From a virus: DNA of 28,573 bases. Location: the IMG/VR virus record IMGVR_UViG_3300009788_000255, positions 1 to 28,573 of that record; one strand, given 5' to 3'. Each line of letters starts with the position of its first letter. Positions within the stretch are counted from its first letter, which is position 1. The position numbers were made by a program, and so were the translations under genes. Below the pieces are notes generated by a model. The model was not told the origin of the DNA. It was given only the letters and a program-made list of their open reading frames with translations, and ran no database searches. Below, piece after piece: positions 1 through 8,600 of this stretch.

Positions 1-1
1 A

Positions 2-388
2 CTTAATGCGCTTGGTTTAGTTGAGGAAATTATAACCAACAACCAATTAAGAGGAAACTTAGGTTTTGCAATTTCCAATACAATTTATACTGAGTACTGG
101 ACAGCAGTACAAGCTACTGGCGTAAGTCCATTGATAAATGAAAGTACAATGACTATTCAAGGATATCCATTCTTCTTCTCTAGTCAGATTGCAGATATAG
201 CAGTAGGCGAGGAAGCAACGTATTTTGGTGACTGGTCTAAATTCTATATGGCAAGTTTTGGTGGAGTTGAGATATTAACAGACCCATTCACTCAAGCAAT
301 TGGAGGTAAAGTACGATTAGTATTAAACTCATATTGGGATTTTGTACTAGCACAAGATAGTGCTATCTCAGTATCAGGATTAGTATAA
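2..388 (+). CDS. major capsid protein, HK97 fold (C-terminal part only)
   Basis: The open frame runs in from before the window, so only the last 128 residues are visible and no start codon belongs here; the TTG at 131 is internal. The fragment carries a GYPFFFS segment, an FGDWSKFYMA stretch and a closing LVLNSYWDFVLAQDSAIS strand. These match the C-terminal A-domain part of HK97-type major capsid proteins, which form the hexamers and pentamers of the head shell. It is followed by a strong terminator and then connector genes in the usual siphophage order, which supports the call. The family is judged from motif style and gene order, not from a search. Confidence 0.85.
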   Translation, partial: LNALGLVEEIITNNQLRGNLGFAISNTIYTEYWTAVQATGVSPLINESTMTIQGYPFFFSSQIADIAVGEEATYFGDWSKFYMASFGGVEILTDPFTQAIGGKVRLVLNSYWDFVLAQDSAISVSGLV

Positions 389-417
389 TACATTCTATTC
401 AACTTAAATAATAACTG

Positions 418-446
418 GGGTGGGGCTTATACCTCACCCTTTTTTT
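418..446 (+). terminator. rho-independent terminator after the capsid gene
   Basis: The stem GGGTGGGG (418-425) pairs with CCTCACCC (432-439), with one G-T wobble and a six-base loop, and is followed at once by seven T (440-446). It stands 30 bases after the capsid stop. A GTG start at 420 for the next gene would lie inside this hairpin, so the ATG at 453 is preferred. It probably lowers transcription past the abundant capsid message rather than ending it, because essential head genes follow without a visible new promoter. Confidence 0.85.
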
Positions 447-452
447 GATAAC

Positions 453-992
453 ATGGAATTAATAACAGCACCAGCAGGAACAGCCATAACACTAACAGAG
501 GCAAAAGAACATCTTAGAATATTAGATGATTCATTTGATACTATTATACAGCTTGAAATAGAAGCGGCACAAATAGCGATGATGAGACTAATTAGCGTAT
601 TGCCGTTTGTTGGCACAGTGGCATTCTATGAACGTGATTTTGATAATATTATATTAGATGTATCAAAAATAGCCACTATTGTAGTTAAGTATTTTGATGA
701 AAATAACGCAGAACAAACATTAGACGCTAGTCGGTATAACTTCTTTATTAATGCTTATCCATGTAGTTTAAATGTAACAGATGCACCTAGTCTATTTGAA
801 AGACCAGATGCAGTAACAGTAGAATGTACTACATCAACAGCTACAAATGAAATGATTAAACAAGGTTTAAAGATGATAGTTGGTGATCTTTTCGAGACTC
901 GCCAAACAGACGCATCAGGGATGACAATAAGCCAGTTTTCTATAAACACACAATTCCAATTAAGCCTAATAAGTAAACGGATAGAGGTATGA
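453..992 (+). CDS. head-tail connector protein (HK97 gp6-like)
   Basis: This 179-residue protein opens with a segment typical of phage gp6-like connectors: a LTEAKEHLRI helix, then the acidic DDSFDTIIQLEIEAAQ helix. These proteins form the ring that joins the portal to the neck. The ATG at 453 is chosen over the in-frame GTG at 420, because that GTG sits inside the terminator stem. The stop overlaps the start of the next gene (ATGA at 989). The position between capsid and head-closure genes is the standard one. The family call rests on the N-terminal helices and on gene order. Confidence 0.75.
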   Translation: MELITAPAGTAITLTEAKEHLRILDDSFDTIIQLEIEAAQIAMMRLISVLPFVGTVAFYERDFDNIILDVSKIATIVVKYFDENNAEQTLDASRYNFFINAYPCSLNVTDAPSLFERPDAVTVECTTSTATNEMIKQGLKMIVGDLFETRQTDASGMTISQFSINTQFQLSLISKRIEV

Positions 993-1306
993 ACATTAAC
1001 AAGTTAGATAGAAAGATAATAATTCAAGAAAGGGACACAGATGTCGTAACTAACGATGTTGGTGAAGTAATACCTACTTGGACTACCTTTTTAACTACTT
1101 ATGCTCATATACAAAGAGCAGGCGGTCGTGAACAATTAGAAGCAGATAAAGATACAGCTACAGTAAAGAGAAGGTTTAAAATTAGGTTTTTTGCTGGTAT
1201 TGATGAGACTATGCGGATAGTATACGACAGTAAAAACTATGATATTGAAACTATACAAGAATTAGATAGAGAAGGATTGTGGATAACAGCAACTTATAAA
1301 AAATAA
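989..1306 (+). CDS. head closure / head-tail adaptor protein
   Basis: This 105-residue protein has the layout of the phage head-tail joining family (SPP1 gp16-like). It starts with NKLDRKIIIQERD, has a central acidic turn, the segment AHIQRAGGREQLEADKD, and ends with a YDSKNYDIETIQE strand. Members close the connector pore after packaging and give the tail its docking surface. The gene overlaps both neighbours by a few bases, so it is translationally coupled within the neck operon. Length and motifs agree well with the family. Confidence 0.78.
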   Translation: MNINKLDRKIIIQERDTDVVTNDVGEVIPTWTTFLTTYAHIQRAGGREQLEADKDTATVKRRFKIRFFAGIDETMRIVYDSKNYDIETIQELDREGLWITATYKK

Positions 1307-1767
1307 TGGCTACCACGTTTAAAATAGAGGGGATGGAAGGTGTTATTAGGGAGATTAGAAAACTTCCTGATAGAGCCAAGCGCTTAGAAGTTTTAAAGAT
1401 ATTAAGACCACAAGTAAAACCATTAAAAGCCGCCATTAAGGTAGAAGCCGATAAAACCAACCCAGAAGGACGAGTTTATACGATAAGAGGCGGCAAAAGG
1501 GTAGAACCAGGTAATTTGGGTGATTCTATTAAGATATTTACAGGTAGAAACAAAGAATTTCCATCTGTATTTATAGGTCCGGATATGGGACCAAAAAAGA
1601 GAAATGATGCGTTTTATGCCTTTTTTCTTCAATATGGCACCATTTATATAGCGCCTAACGACTTTATAGACAAAGCCACTAAATCACTACTCCCAGGAAT
1701 ATCAAAAAAGATAAGCAATGACTTAAAAAAATATTTAGAACGTAAAATTAAAAGATTAAATTTATGA
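1306..1767 (+). CDS. neck / tail-joining protein (HK97 gp10-like)
   Basis: The protein has 153 residues and is rich in lysine. It opens with FKIEGMEGVIREIRKLP and an amphipathic helix, followed by a central 'GNLGDSIKIFTGR' strand and an FIGPDMG turn. This pattern and the place after the head-closure gene fit the HK97 gp10 family, which takes part in finishing the tail or attaching it to the head. The C-terminus is very basic (KKYLERKIKRLNL). It starts on the last base of the previous stop. The family is inferred from pattern and position, and a related tail-completion protein is encoded much later, at 11453. Confidence 0.65.
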   Translation: MATTFKIEGMEGVIREIRKLPDRAKRLEVLKILRPQVKPLKAAIKVEADKTNPEGRVYTIRGGKRVEPGNLGDSIKIFTGRNKEFPSVFIGPDMGPKKRNDAFYAFFLQYGTIYIAPNDFIDKATKSLLPGISKKISNDLKKYLERKIKRLNL

Positions 1768-1997
1768 GAGTTAAATTATTAAAAAAACACACACCTGAAT
1801 CACATTCAAGAGCTTTGCCAGTAGGCACAGAAATAAGGGTATTAAACAGCATAGCAAAGGAATGGATAAAAAAAGGTATAGCCGAATATTTAGATGGCGT
1901 TACCAAAGAAGAAATAGAAACGCTAGACGCATCTATAGAACAGTTGGAAGATAAGCCAGTAAAAAAAGTTACTAAGAAAAAAGAGAGTAAAGAGTAA
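1764..1997 (+). CDS. small lysine-rich protein of the tail operon
   Basis: This is a 77-residue protein of unknown function. The first third reads as a compact beta unit (MRVKLLKKHTPE ... PVGTEIRVLN). The C-terminal half is strongly charged: an acidic helix followed by a lysine-rich tail (KPVKKVTKKKESKE). The next gene encodes a shorter protein with the same plan, so the two may be paralogues. Small proteins of this kind often sit before the tail tube gene in Bacteroidota phages, but I know no tested role. It overlaps the previous gene by 4 bases. Confidence 0.65.
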   Translation: MRVKLLKKHTPESHSRALPVGTEIRVLNSIAKEWIKKGIAEYLDGVTKEEIETLDASIEQLEDKPVKKVTKKKESKE

Positions 1998-2006
1998 AAT
2001 TGTATT

Positions 2007-2150
2007 ATGAAAGTAATTCTTAAATCAAGTTGGACACACCCTCAACAAGGGAAAACATATCCAGCTGGGACAGAACTAGATATAAATGATGTCTTTTTTA
2101 ATAAGGACTATCACGAGAAGAAAAAGAAATCAACACCTAAGAAAAAATAA
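2007..2150 (+). CDS. small lysine-rich protein, possible paralogue of the upstream gene
   Basis: This 47-residue ORF fills an otherwise empty gap between the 77-residue protein and the tail tube gene. It begins MKVILKSSWTHPQQGKTYPA, continues with GTELDIND and ends in a lysine run (KKKKSTPKKK). The order 'V-L-K ... P-x-GTE ... basic tail' repeats the plan of the upstream protein. It ends 3 bases before the tail tube start. The function is unknown; the coding call rests on the tight packing and the shared plan. Confidence 0.6.
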   Translation: MKVILKSSWTHPQQGKTYPAGTELDINDVFFNKDYHEKKKKSTPKKK

Positions 2151-2153
2151 ATT

Positions 2154-2567
2154 ATGGCACAAACAGTAGGACCGGTAAACGGCACATTAGCAACGATAAA
2201 TATAGCTGGGACAGTAGTTTCACACTTAGTAAGTAATGGATTGACTAGAGAAATGTCCACAAGAGATACCTCTAGTAAAGATTCAGGAGGCAACAAAGAA
2301 AGTTTAGAAGGACAAAAGTCATTTGGTGGCGATTGTAGCGGATGGATGGCGGATGATGCTACTTATGGGTATATAGATTTGGAAGTTTTATTTGAAGCCA
2401 GGCAGGCAGTAGAAGTAGTATGGTCTACAGAAGCAACAGGCGATACCTCATATACAGGCCAATGTTTCCTCACTTCACTTACCAAAACAAGCGGACTAGA
2501 AGAAACAGTAACCTTTGATTGTACATTAGAAGGAACTGGAGCAGTAACAGCGGCAGTAATAGTATAA
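2154..2567 (+). CDS. major tail protein (tail tube subunit)
   Basis: This 137-residue protein is rich in Ala, Thr, Gly and Val. It contains 'TRDTSSKDSGGNKESLEGQKSF', a typical flexible loop region of TP901-1-type tail tube proteins, followed by 'DCSGWM' and alternating beta strands. Such subunits stack as hexamers to form the non-contractile tail tube. The place just before the tail assembly chaperone pair and the tape measure is the usual one. A hairpin terminator follows directly, as it does after the capsid gene. The call is secure as to role; the subfamily is inferred. Confidence 0.82.
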   Translation: MAQTVGPVNGTLATINIAGTVVSHLVSNGLTREMSTRDTSSKDSGGNKESLEGQKSFGGDCSGWMADDATYGYIDLEVLFEARQAVEVVWSTEATGDTSYTGQCFLTSLTKTSGLEETVTFDCTLEGTGAVTAAVIV

Positions 2568-2573
2568 TATAAC

Positions 2574-2595
2574 GGGGCTTAACGGCCCCTATTTA
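2574..2595 (+). terminator. probable terminator after the tail tube gene
   Basis: GGGGC (2574-2578) pairs with GCCCC (2585-2589) around a six-base loop and is followed by an AT-rich stretch (TATTTAATT) that has only a short T run. It lies between the tail tube stop and the tail chaperone start. It is probably leaky, because the tail genes downstream need the same transcript. Confidence 0.55.
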
Positions 2596-2602
2596 ATTAC
2601 AT

Positions 2603-2878
2603 ATGATAACAATAGAAATAAAAGGTACAAAGTATACCGTAACCCCAGGCAACAAAGCTATGATGAATCTGACAACTACAATAGGAGTTGATAAGTTGAC
2701 AAAGGGCGAAATAACATTTGCAGCAACAGTAGATTGTTATTGGGATGGTATACGAGAAAAAGGTAAACTTAAAAAAGAGGATTTAGAGGATTATGTAGAT
2801 ATGACCCCAAACGCTGGGGATGAAATATTTACTGAATTAATAGCCTTTAAAAAACTAGCAGAAGAAGCAAAAAAGTAA
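2603..2878 (+). CDS. tail assembly chaperone, short form (G-like)
   Basis: This 91-residue protein is encoded between the tail tube and the tape measure, the position of lambda G. It begins MITIEIKGTKYTVTPGNKAM and ends in a lysine- and alanine-rich helix. Its last codons are GCA AAA AAG followed by TAA, so the gene ends on a slippery heptamer that sends part of the ribosomes into the -1 frame. In the lambda-like family the short form coats the tape measure before the tube polymerises. The sequence is not recognisable by itself; the call comes from position, size and the frameshift signal. Confidence 0.75.
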   Translation: MITIEIKGTKYTVTPGNKAMMNLTTTIGVDKLTKGEITFAATVDCYWDGIREKGKLKKEDLEDYVDMTPNAGDEIFTELIAFKKLAEEAKK

Positions 2879-3216
2879 ACTGCGAACCTTTTGCCTTCAT
2901 AAGAGGATTTGCTTACACTGTATTAGGGGCTACCCCTTTAACATTGGAGGATTATACAATGACTTCAATTGGCGAGTCTTATAGTTACTATTGGAATAGT
3001 CAGTATTTAAAGGAAAGAAGTAATTGGGAAATAGGGCGTTTTATAGCTTTGTATACCGCGGGTCCTCATAGTAAAAAAATTAACAGGGTAGAAGATATTT
3101 GCATATTCCCTTGGGAAGAAAACAAAAACCAACCTTTAACCGTAGAACAACAAAAACAACTAATAAAATCGGGTAAACACCCTTTGGTAGATAAAGATGG
3201 CAAGAGAAGGAATTAA
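2603..3216 (+). CDS. tail assembly chaperone, long GT form made by -1 frameshift
   Basis: The -1 frame is open from 2851 through the slippery site to the stop at 3216. The reading frame between 2878 and 2943 has no ATG, and the segment it encodes there (CEPFAFIRGFAYTVLG) looks like real protein. A slip at 2869-2875 joins 91 residues of the short form to 113 residues of the T part, giving about 204 residues. The T part ends WEENKNQPLTVEQQ plus a basic tail and overlaps the tape measure start. Lambda G/GT provides the precedent: T recruits the tail tube subunits. The T part could otherwise be a separate gene starting at ATG 2959, which is less likely. Confidence 0.75.
2869..2875 (+). promoter_or_regulatory. 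-1 ribosomal frameshift slippery site A_AAA_AAG
   Basis: In the frame of the short chaperone the bases read gcA AAA AAG TAA. This is the heptamer known from E. coli dnaX, and the zero-frame stop follows immediately. The -1 frame is open on both sides. A small hairpin, AGGGG-CTA-CCCCT, lies about 50 bases downstream, which is probably too far to act as the usual stimulator. Confidence 0.75.
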
Positions 3217-5665
3217 CATATTTGCTGGGTTCGATCTCAAAGCGTTTAGCACATCGGCTCAGAATTTAGAGCGTAAACTAAAAAAAACAGGCAGAAATCT
3301 AAAAAAAACAGGTAAAAATCTTGCAAGAAGCTTAACAGCACCAGCAGTAGCTTTAGGAGGTCTCGCAGTTAGGGAATTTGCAATGTTTGAGCAGTCAATG
3401 GCTAAAGTCCAAGCTGTTTCTGGTGCCACAGCTAAACAGTTAGGAGAACTAACAGATCTTTCTAAACAATTAGGACTAACAACACGATTTACAGCTTCAG
3501 AGGTTGCTAATTTAGAGTTGAATTATGCTAAGTTAGGTTTCTCAGTTGATGAGATTAAGCAAATAACCGAGGCTACTTTACAATTAGCATTAGCAACAGG
3601 CGAGGATTTAGCACAATCAGCAGAGGTAGCAGGGCAAACATTAAGAGGATTTAATCTTGATGCTAGCGAAATGCAAAGGGTTGTTGATTTGATGGCTAAC
3701 TCATTTTCTAGTTCAGCATTAAACTTAGAACGGTTTAGTGTGTCAATGGGTAAAATAGCTCCAGTAGCAAACGCAGCTGGTGTAAGTTTAGAGAAAACCG
3801 TTGCTTTACAATCTGCGTTAGTAGATAGTGGGGTAGAGGCATCAATAGCGGGTACATCACTAAGGAGAATATTTGTAGAATTGGCTACAGGTGGGTTATC
3901 TTATAATGAAGCTATGGAGAAAATCCGTAACTCTAGTAATAAAGTTACTACTGCTACTGAATTATTTGGTAAACGTGCTTTTGCGGCTGCTATTATATTA
4001 AGTGACCAGGGAGATAAGGTAGCAGAATTAACAGAAAAATATGAAAAGAGTGGTGGTGCAGCTAAGAAAATGGCTGACATTATGGATAAAACCTTACAAG
4101 GGAGTTTATTTAAGTTAAAAAGTGCAGTAGAAGGGTTAGCTATTAGTTTTGGCGAAAAGCTAGCACCTTTTGTATTAAAGGTAGCTGACAAAGCAGCCAG
4201 TTTAGCTAAAAAGTTTTCTGGGTTGTCATCAGAAACAAAAACCCTAATAATAAAAATATCTGGGTTTTTAGCTATTTTAGGGCCAGTGTTGTTAACTCTT
4301 GGGTTACTGTCAACACTTATGGCGTCTATTGTAGCAGGTCCAGTAGTTGCATTAATAGCAGGATTGGCGGCATTAGTTGTTGGTCTTGGATTGTATAATA
4401 CTGAGTTGTCAAATTCAGTAAAAGAAACTGTTAAACTATCTGTGTCTCAACAGATTTTAGCAGATAGTACTGAGGAATACGTCAGACAGGTAAAAAACGA
4501 GGAAGATGAATTAAAATCATTATTTAAAGAGTTAAAGAAAACCAAAAAAGGAACTAAAGAAAGAAATGATTTATTAGCTTTTGCAAATAAAATATATGGT
4601 ACCACTTTAAAGAACATTAAAGATGAGGGTACATTTATAAAACAACTCGATACAGCTTACACCGACTTAGTTAAGTCGATGAAGAAAAAAATTGTTATTC
4701 AATTACAAGAGGATAAATTAGCTCCTTTAATAGCAGAACAAATATCATTACAAGAGACTCAGGATGGATTATATAGGAGACTAGAAGATTCATCAGGTGA
4801 TGCAGGGGAAGGGGCTTTTGATTCTTGGAGAACTATAACAGCTGCTATTGCAGAAAATACTGGCATGATGGGCGATAACTTAGCAGCACAAGATAAATTG
4901 CTAAGTGGGGATTTATTTAAAGAACCCCCTCCTATAAAAACCACTAATGAATTATTTGGTTTAGGTGATGCAGCTGATGAAGCCAAAGATAAAGTTTTAG
5001 CTTTGGTAGGGAAATTAAAATTTGACGCTACTCCATTAAAAACCTTTACAGACGATTTAAAGGAGTTTTCTGAGGGTCTCCCAGAAATCAAACTTAAAAC
5101 ATCCGTAGACTTAGATGATTTTAAAAATTCAACAAATAGTTTTAGGACAGAACTAGAGTTATTAGCGGCAGATGCAGCAGCGAAAGCAAAAGTTATTGGA
5201 GATTCTATATCTGATTCTATTAAGTCAGGTTTACAAAGTTTAGCAACAGAATCATTATCAGTATTAAGTCAATTCTTAGGACAGGCATTAGCAGGAAACG
5301 AAGATGCCCTTGAAAATTTAGGTCAAGGATTATTAAATGCGGTTGGTGGGTTTATGACTCAATTTGGTGAGGCTATGATAGCTTTAGGCTTAGCTCAAAG
5401 TGCTTTAGGAACAGCAATTTCATTAGGACCAGCAGGCGCACCATTAGCAATAGCAGCTGGTATAGCATTAGTAGCGGCTGGATCAGCTATATCAGCACTT
5501 AGTAAACAAGGTGTTGAGGGTGGCTCAGGAGTTTCGCCAGGCGGTTTTGCAAGTTCAAGTTCTGGAGGTGTTGGGTTTGAAACAGGAACCATTGTACAAG
5601 AGGTTAGAATAAGCGGAAGGGATTTAATTCTAGTTGAGCAAAGAGAAAGAAGGTTAAAACGATGA
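3197..5665 (+). CDS. tail tape measure protein
   Basis: This 822-residue protein starts with a Lys/Leu-rich helical segment (NLERKLKKTGRNLKKTGKNL). It continues into a TP901-type tape measure core at about residues 75-290, with ATAKQLGELTDLSKQLGLTT and later EVAGQTLRGFNLDASEMQRV. Hydrophobic stretches follow at about 348-400 and 728-769, typical of tape measures that enter the host membrane. At the usual 0.15 nm per residue the tail would be near 120 nm (inference). The last 18 residues (ISGRDLILVEQRERRLKR) recur almost unchanged at the end of the 68-residue protein at 13063. It overlaps the chaperone gene before it and the tail tip gene after it. Confidence 0.92.
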   Translation: MAREGINIFAGFDLKAFSTSAQNLERKLKKTGRNLKKTGKNLARSLTAPAVALGGLAVREFAMFEQSMAKVQAVSGATAKQLGELTDLSKQLGLTTRFTASEVANLELNYAKLGFSVDEIKQITEATLQLALATGEDLAQSAEVAGQTLRGFNLDASEMQRVVDLMANSFSSSALNLERFSVSMGKIAPVANAAGVSLEKTVALQSALVDSGVEASIAGTSLRRIFVELATGGLSYNEAMEKIRNSSNKVTTATELFGKRAFAAAIILSDQGDKVAELTEKYEKSGGAAKKMADIMDKTLQGSLFKLKSAVEGLAISFGEKLAPFVLKVADKAASLAKKFSGLSSETKTLIIKISGFLAILGPVLLTLGLLSTLMASIVAGPVVALIAGLAALVVGLGLYNTELSNSVKETVKLSVSQQILADSTEEYVRQVKNEEDELKSLFKELKKTKKGTKERNDLLAFANKIYGTTLKNIKDEGTFIKQLDTAYTDLVKSMKKKIVIQLQEDKLAPLIAEQISLQETQDGLYRRLEDSSGDAGEGAFDSWRTITAAIAENTGMMGDNLAAQDKLLSGDLFKEPPPIKTTNELFGLGDAADEAKDKVLALVGKLKFDATPLKTFTDDLKEFSEGLPEIKLKTSVDLDDFKNSTNSFRTELELLAADAAAKAKVIGDSISDSIKSGLQSLATESLSVLSQFLGQALAGNEDALENLGQGLLNAVGGFMTQFGEAMIALGLAQSALGTAISLGPAGAPLAIAAGIALVAAGSAISALSKQGVEGGSGVSPGGFASSSSGGVGFETGTIVQEVRISGRDLILVEQRERRLKR

Positions 5666-8600
5666 GCGCACTAATATTTTCATCGGACCAAATGTGGAGC
5701 CTCTCAGGCCCATTACCGCTAAGATATAAAGTAGAAATAAGCGGAGAGGGTTATGTAGGATTAAATGCAGACATAATAGGAGGTATAGGTCCATCAACAT
5801 TTTATGTAGCTGGAGATTGGAGGGATTTCATACAAAATGGACAAGGAGTACTGCTTACCGAGACGGGGGTAGGAACGTTTGCTGCTTTGGTGGTAAATCC
5901 CGCAGTTTATAACTCAGGGGAAGACAGAACAGAAATAGACTTAAATACTGCCTTTGATGCTAAATGGGACACTATAGAGGGTACAGATTTTGCACCCATT
6001 TTTGAGCCTTTAATAAAAGAATTAACAACAGAATGGGAAGATCAAGGAGATATATTATTATCAGCTATTAAACCTAGTCATAGTTTGCTAACTTATTACA
6101 ATGATGATGAGTGGTTTGAAAGGTTTTATCAAGATCTATTTTTAAACTCAAATGATGATGAGTGGAAAATGGTTATCTATCGTAGAAATGATGCTGATAC
6201 TGATTGGAATTTAGAATGGGTGGGCAATATGACCCTCGATTTAACAGAGTGGGACAACATGGATAAGCCTAGACCATATACGTTTAAGGCGTATGATGGG
6301 ATTAACATGTTAAAAACAGTTCACTATGCAGAGGCATTAACCGGAACAGCAGATCAACCATTAATTTCGCACTTATTAACAGCGCTAAGTTATATTAACA
6401 CCTCACAATTTTGGCCTACACCAGATCCGTATATAAGAGAATCAAACGAATACGTAAGCACAGATATTGCTGGATTAACAGATAGTGACAGTGCGTTTGA
6501 ATACGCCTTTTTTGATGATAGGGTTTTTATTGAACGCAATGATGATGATATTATACAAGGGATATTTGTATTTGATGTTATAAAGGCTATTATGGAGATT
6601 CTCAGTTGTAGAATTTTCTTGGCAGAAGGTGTATGGTGGGTACAACAAATAAGAAATTTTGCTAATCCTACTACTATAGTTTATAGAGAGTTCACAAACT
6701 CATTAGGTGTACCATCAACTAGAGGCACATACAGCCATAAAAAAACAGTAGGTCAAGGAGATAGAGCTAAGGATTTAGTTCAAATGGTTGGAGGAAAATT
6801 TAACAACCATAAAGGACTTTTAAATGTAAAAATATTAGCAGAACAACCAGGACTTATACAAAGTACTGTTGCAGATACAATAGGTCGCTTAAGCCATGCA
6901 ACAACCACATTTCAAAGAACATACGAATTAGGGAATACATCAGGAGGTGTTGGCTCAGATGCAAAAATAAGGATTGAATTTATGGTTGATGAACTTATTA
7001 ATCCCGAGCCATTAGGAACTTATTTTTTTGAATGTCAATTAAAGATAATTGGTGGTGGAAATTTTATAGCAGGCAGTGATGTTGTAGATCCTTTTTGGGG
7101 GGGATTTATAAATGATGACATTATTGGTGGTGTTCTGCCTTTTACTTTTTTTATTGATGGCGATAGAACTAGCGATTTAACAACATCAACGTTATTACTA
7201 TTAGTAGATAGCCCTAATCCAGACACGCCGGCTAATGTAACATCGTTTTCATACAACGCAGGGCAAGATAGAACAGAAATCGTAACAGATGTGGCTTTTG
7301 ATTCAAAATACGAACACATGGTTTCAGTGGTTGCCAATAGTTTTTGGAGTAAAAAAATTAACTCAACAGCTAAAGGGAATAAAACTATGATGGTGTACGA
7401 AACACCAGAAATACCATACAACGAAGATACCACAATAATACTTGACTTCTTCTTAACTGGGAATACTTCAGTAGGTTTTGAGTATTGGAGGGTATACGAT
7501 TTAAAAACTTTTGTACCTAGTGATGATGGAGATATAGCGGACATTGAATATAATGTTGGTAACCCAAATTCTGATTTTACAGATGAACTTGATTTAGGGA
7601 CATTATTAATAGATGATGAAAGTAAAGTAGTAGCTGTAAACGCATTACAAGTAGATGAAGAGTTTACTACAGCAAACCCACAAGAGTTAGTAAAATCAAC
7701 CGTATGGGATGCAGATTTCCCTACAAATGAAACTTTAACAGGAACTAGAGCTTTAGAAGCCATGAGCTTACAAGTTACGCCTGTAGAGATATTAAGAAGT
7801 AATATAGAAGGGGATTATTACCCCTTCTATTCCCTTAGTTATAATGATAAAATATATGTGTTCGCTGGTTATAAATTCGACTATACAACAGATGAACAAG
7901 ATGGTGAATGGTTTGAGGTTGCCACAGCTAGATTAGGTGTAGGTGCAACAGTAATAAAAAAGATCAAAAACCCTGGGGAAACCGTTATAAGTGGTGAAAT
8001 TAAAGTACACACAAAGAACACGGTTGATAATACACAAGTACTGACAACAGCAACAGGAATAACGCCAGCAGGACTTATAACAAGCATTGCTATTAATGCC
8101 CCCAATAATGATAGGTTAAGGTCTGGAGACACAGTAGATGTTGTACATCCTGTAAGTCACGCTATTGTAGAAACCATTGTTTTATCAGCAGACGTTCAGC
8201 CCACTGATATTACTATATCTATAGCAGAACAAACTACTGTAAACGATATTACAGAGGGCATGTATCTATCCTTTAAAAAAGGGGAGGTTGTAGATGCTAA
8301 GATAATCCGTGGTGATCAAATTGTAGGTGCAGGAGGGGTAACTAATGAAATGCTGTTTAATAATGCCGGCCTTGTAGATGGTACAGAGTTTCTAACAGTT
8401 GACGAAGCACTAAAAACATTTAGATTCTCATCTGATTTAGTTGGTTATTTAGATGTTAAAGGGAATGATTTAACATCTAATCAAGACATAAATTTAACAA
8501 GTGGAGCCACATTTGATATTAATTTACTATCTGGTAGTAATAAAGTAGGTGTTAACACAACAGTAGCTACAGCGGTACTAGATTTAGATGGAGCTACAAG

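Noticed and set aside
420-452. GTG start at 420 for the head-tail connector
   Set aside because: It would begin inside the terminator hairpin; the ATG at 453 gives the expected family start.
2878-2943. Independent gene starting at TTG 2944 or ATG 2959 after the tail chaperone
   Set aside because: The frame is open back through the slippery heptamer with protein-like content, so the -1 fusion explains it better.
7035-7763. 242-codon ORF on the - strand inside the tail tip gene
   Set aside because: It is a mirror of the + strand codons (Ser/Val/Lys-rich), has no promoter, and lies fully within a gene that is clearly coding. The other - strand frames are shadows for the same reason.
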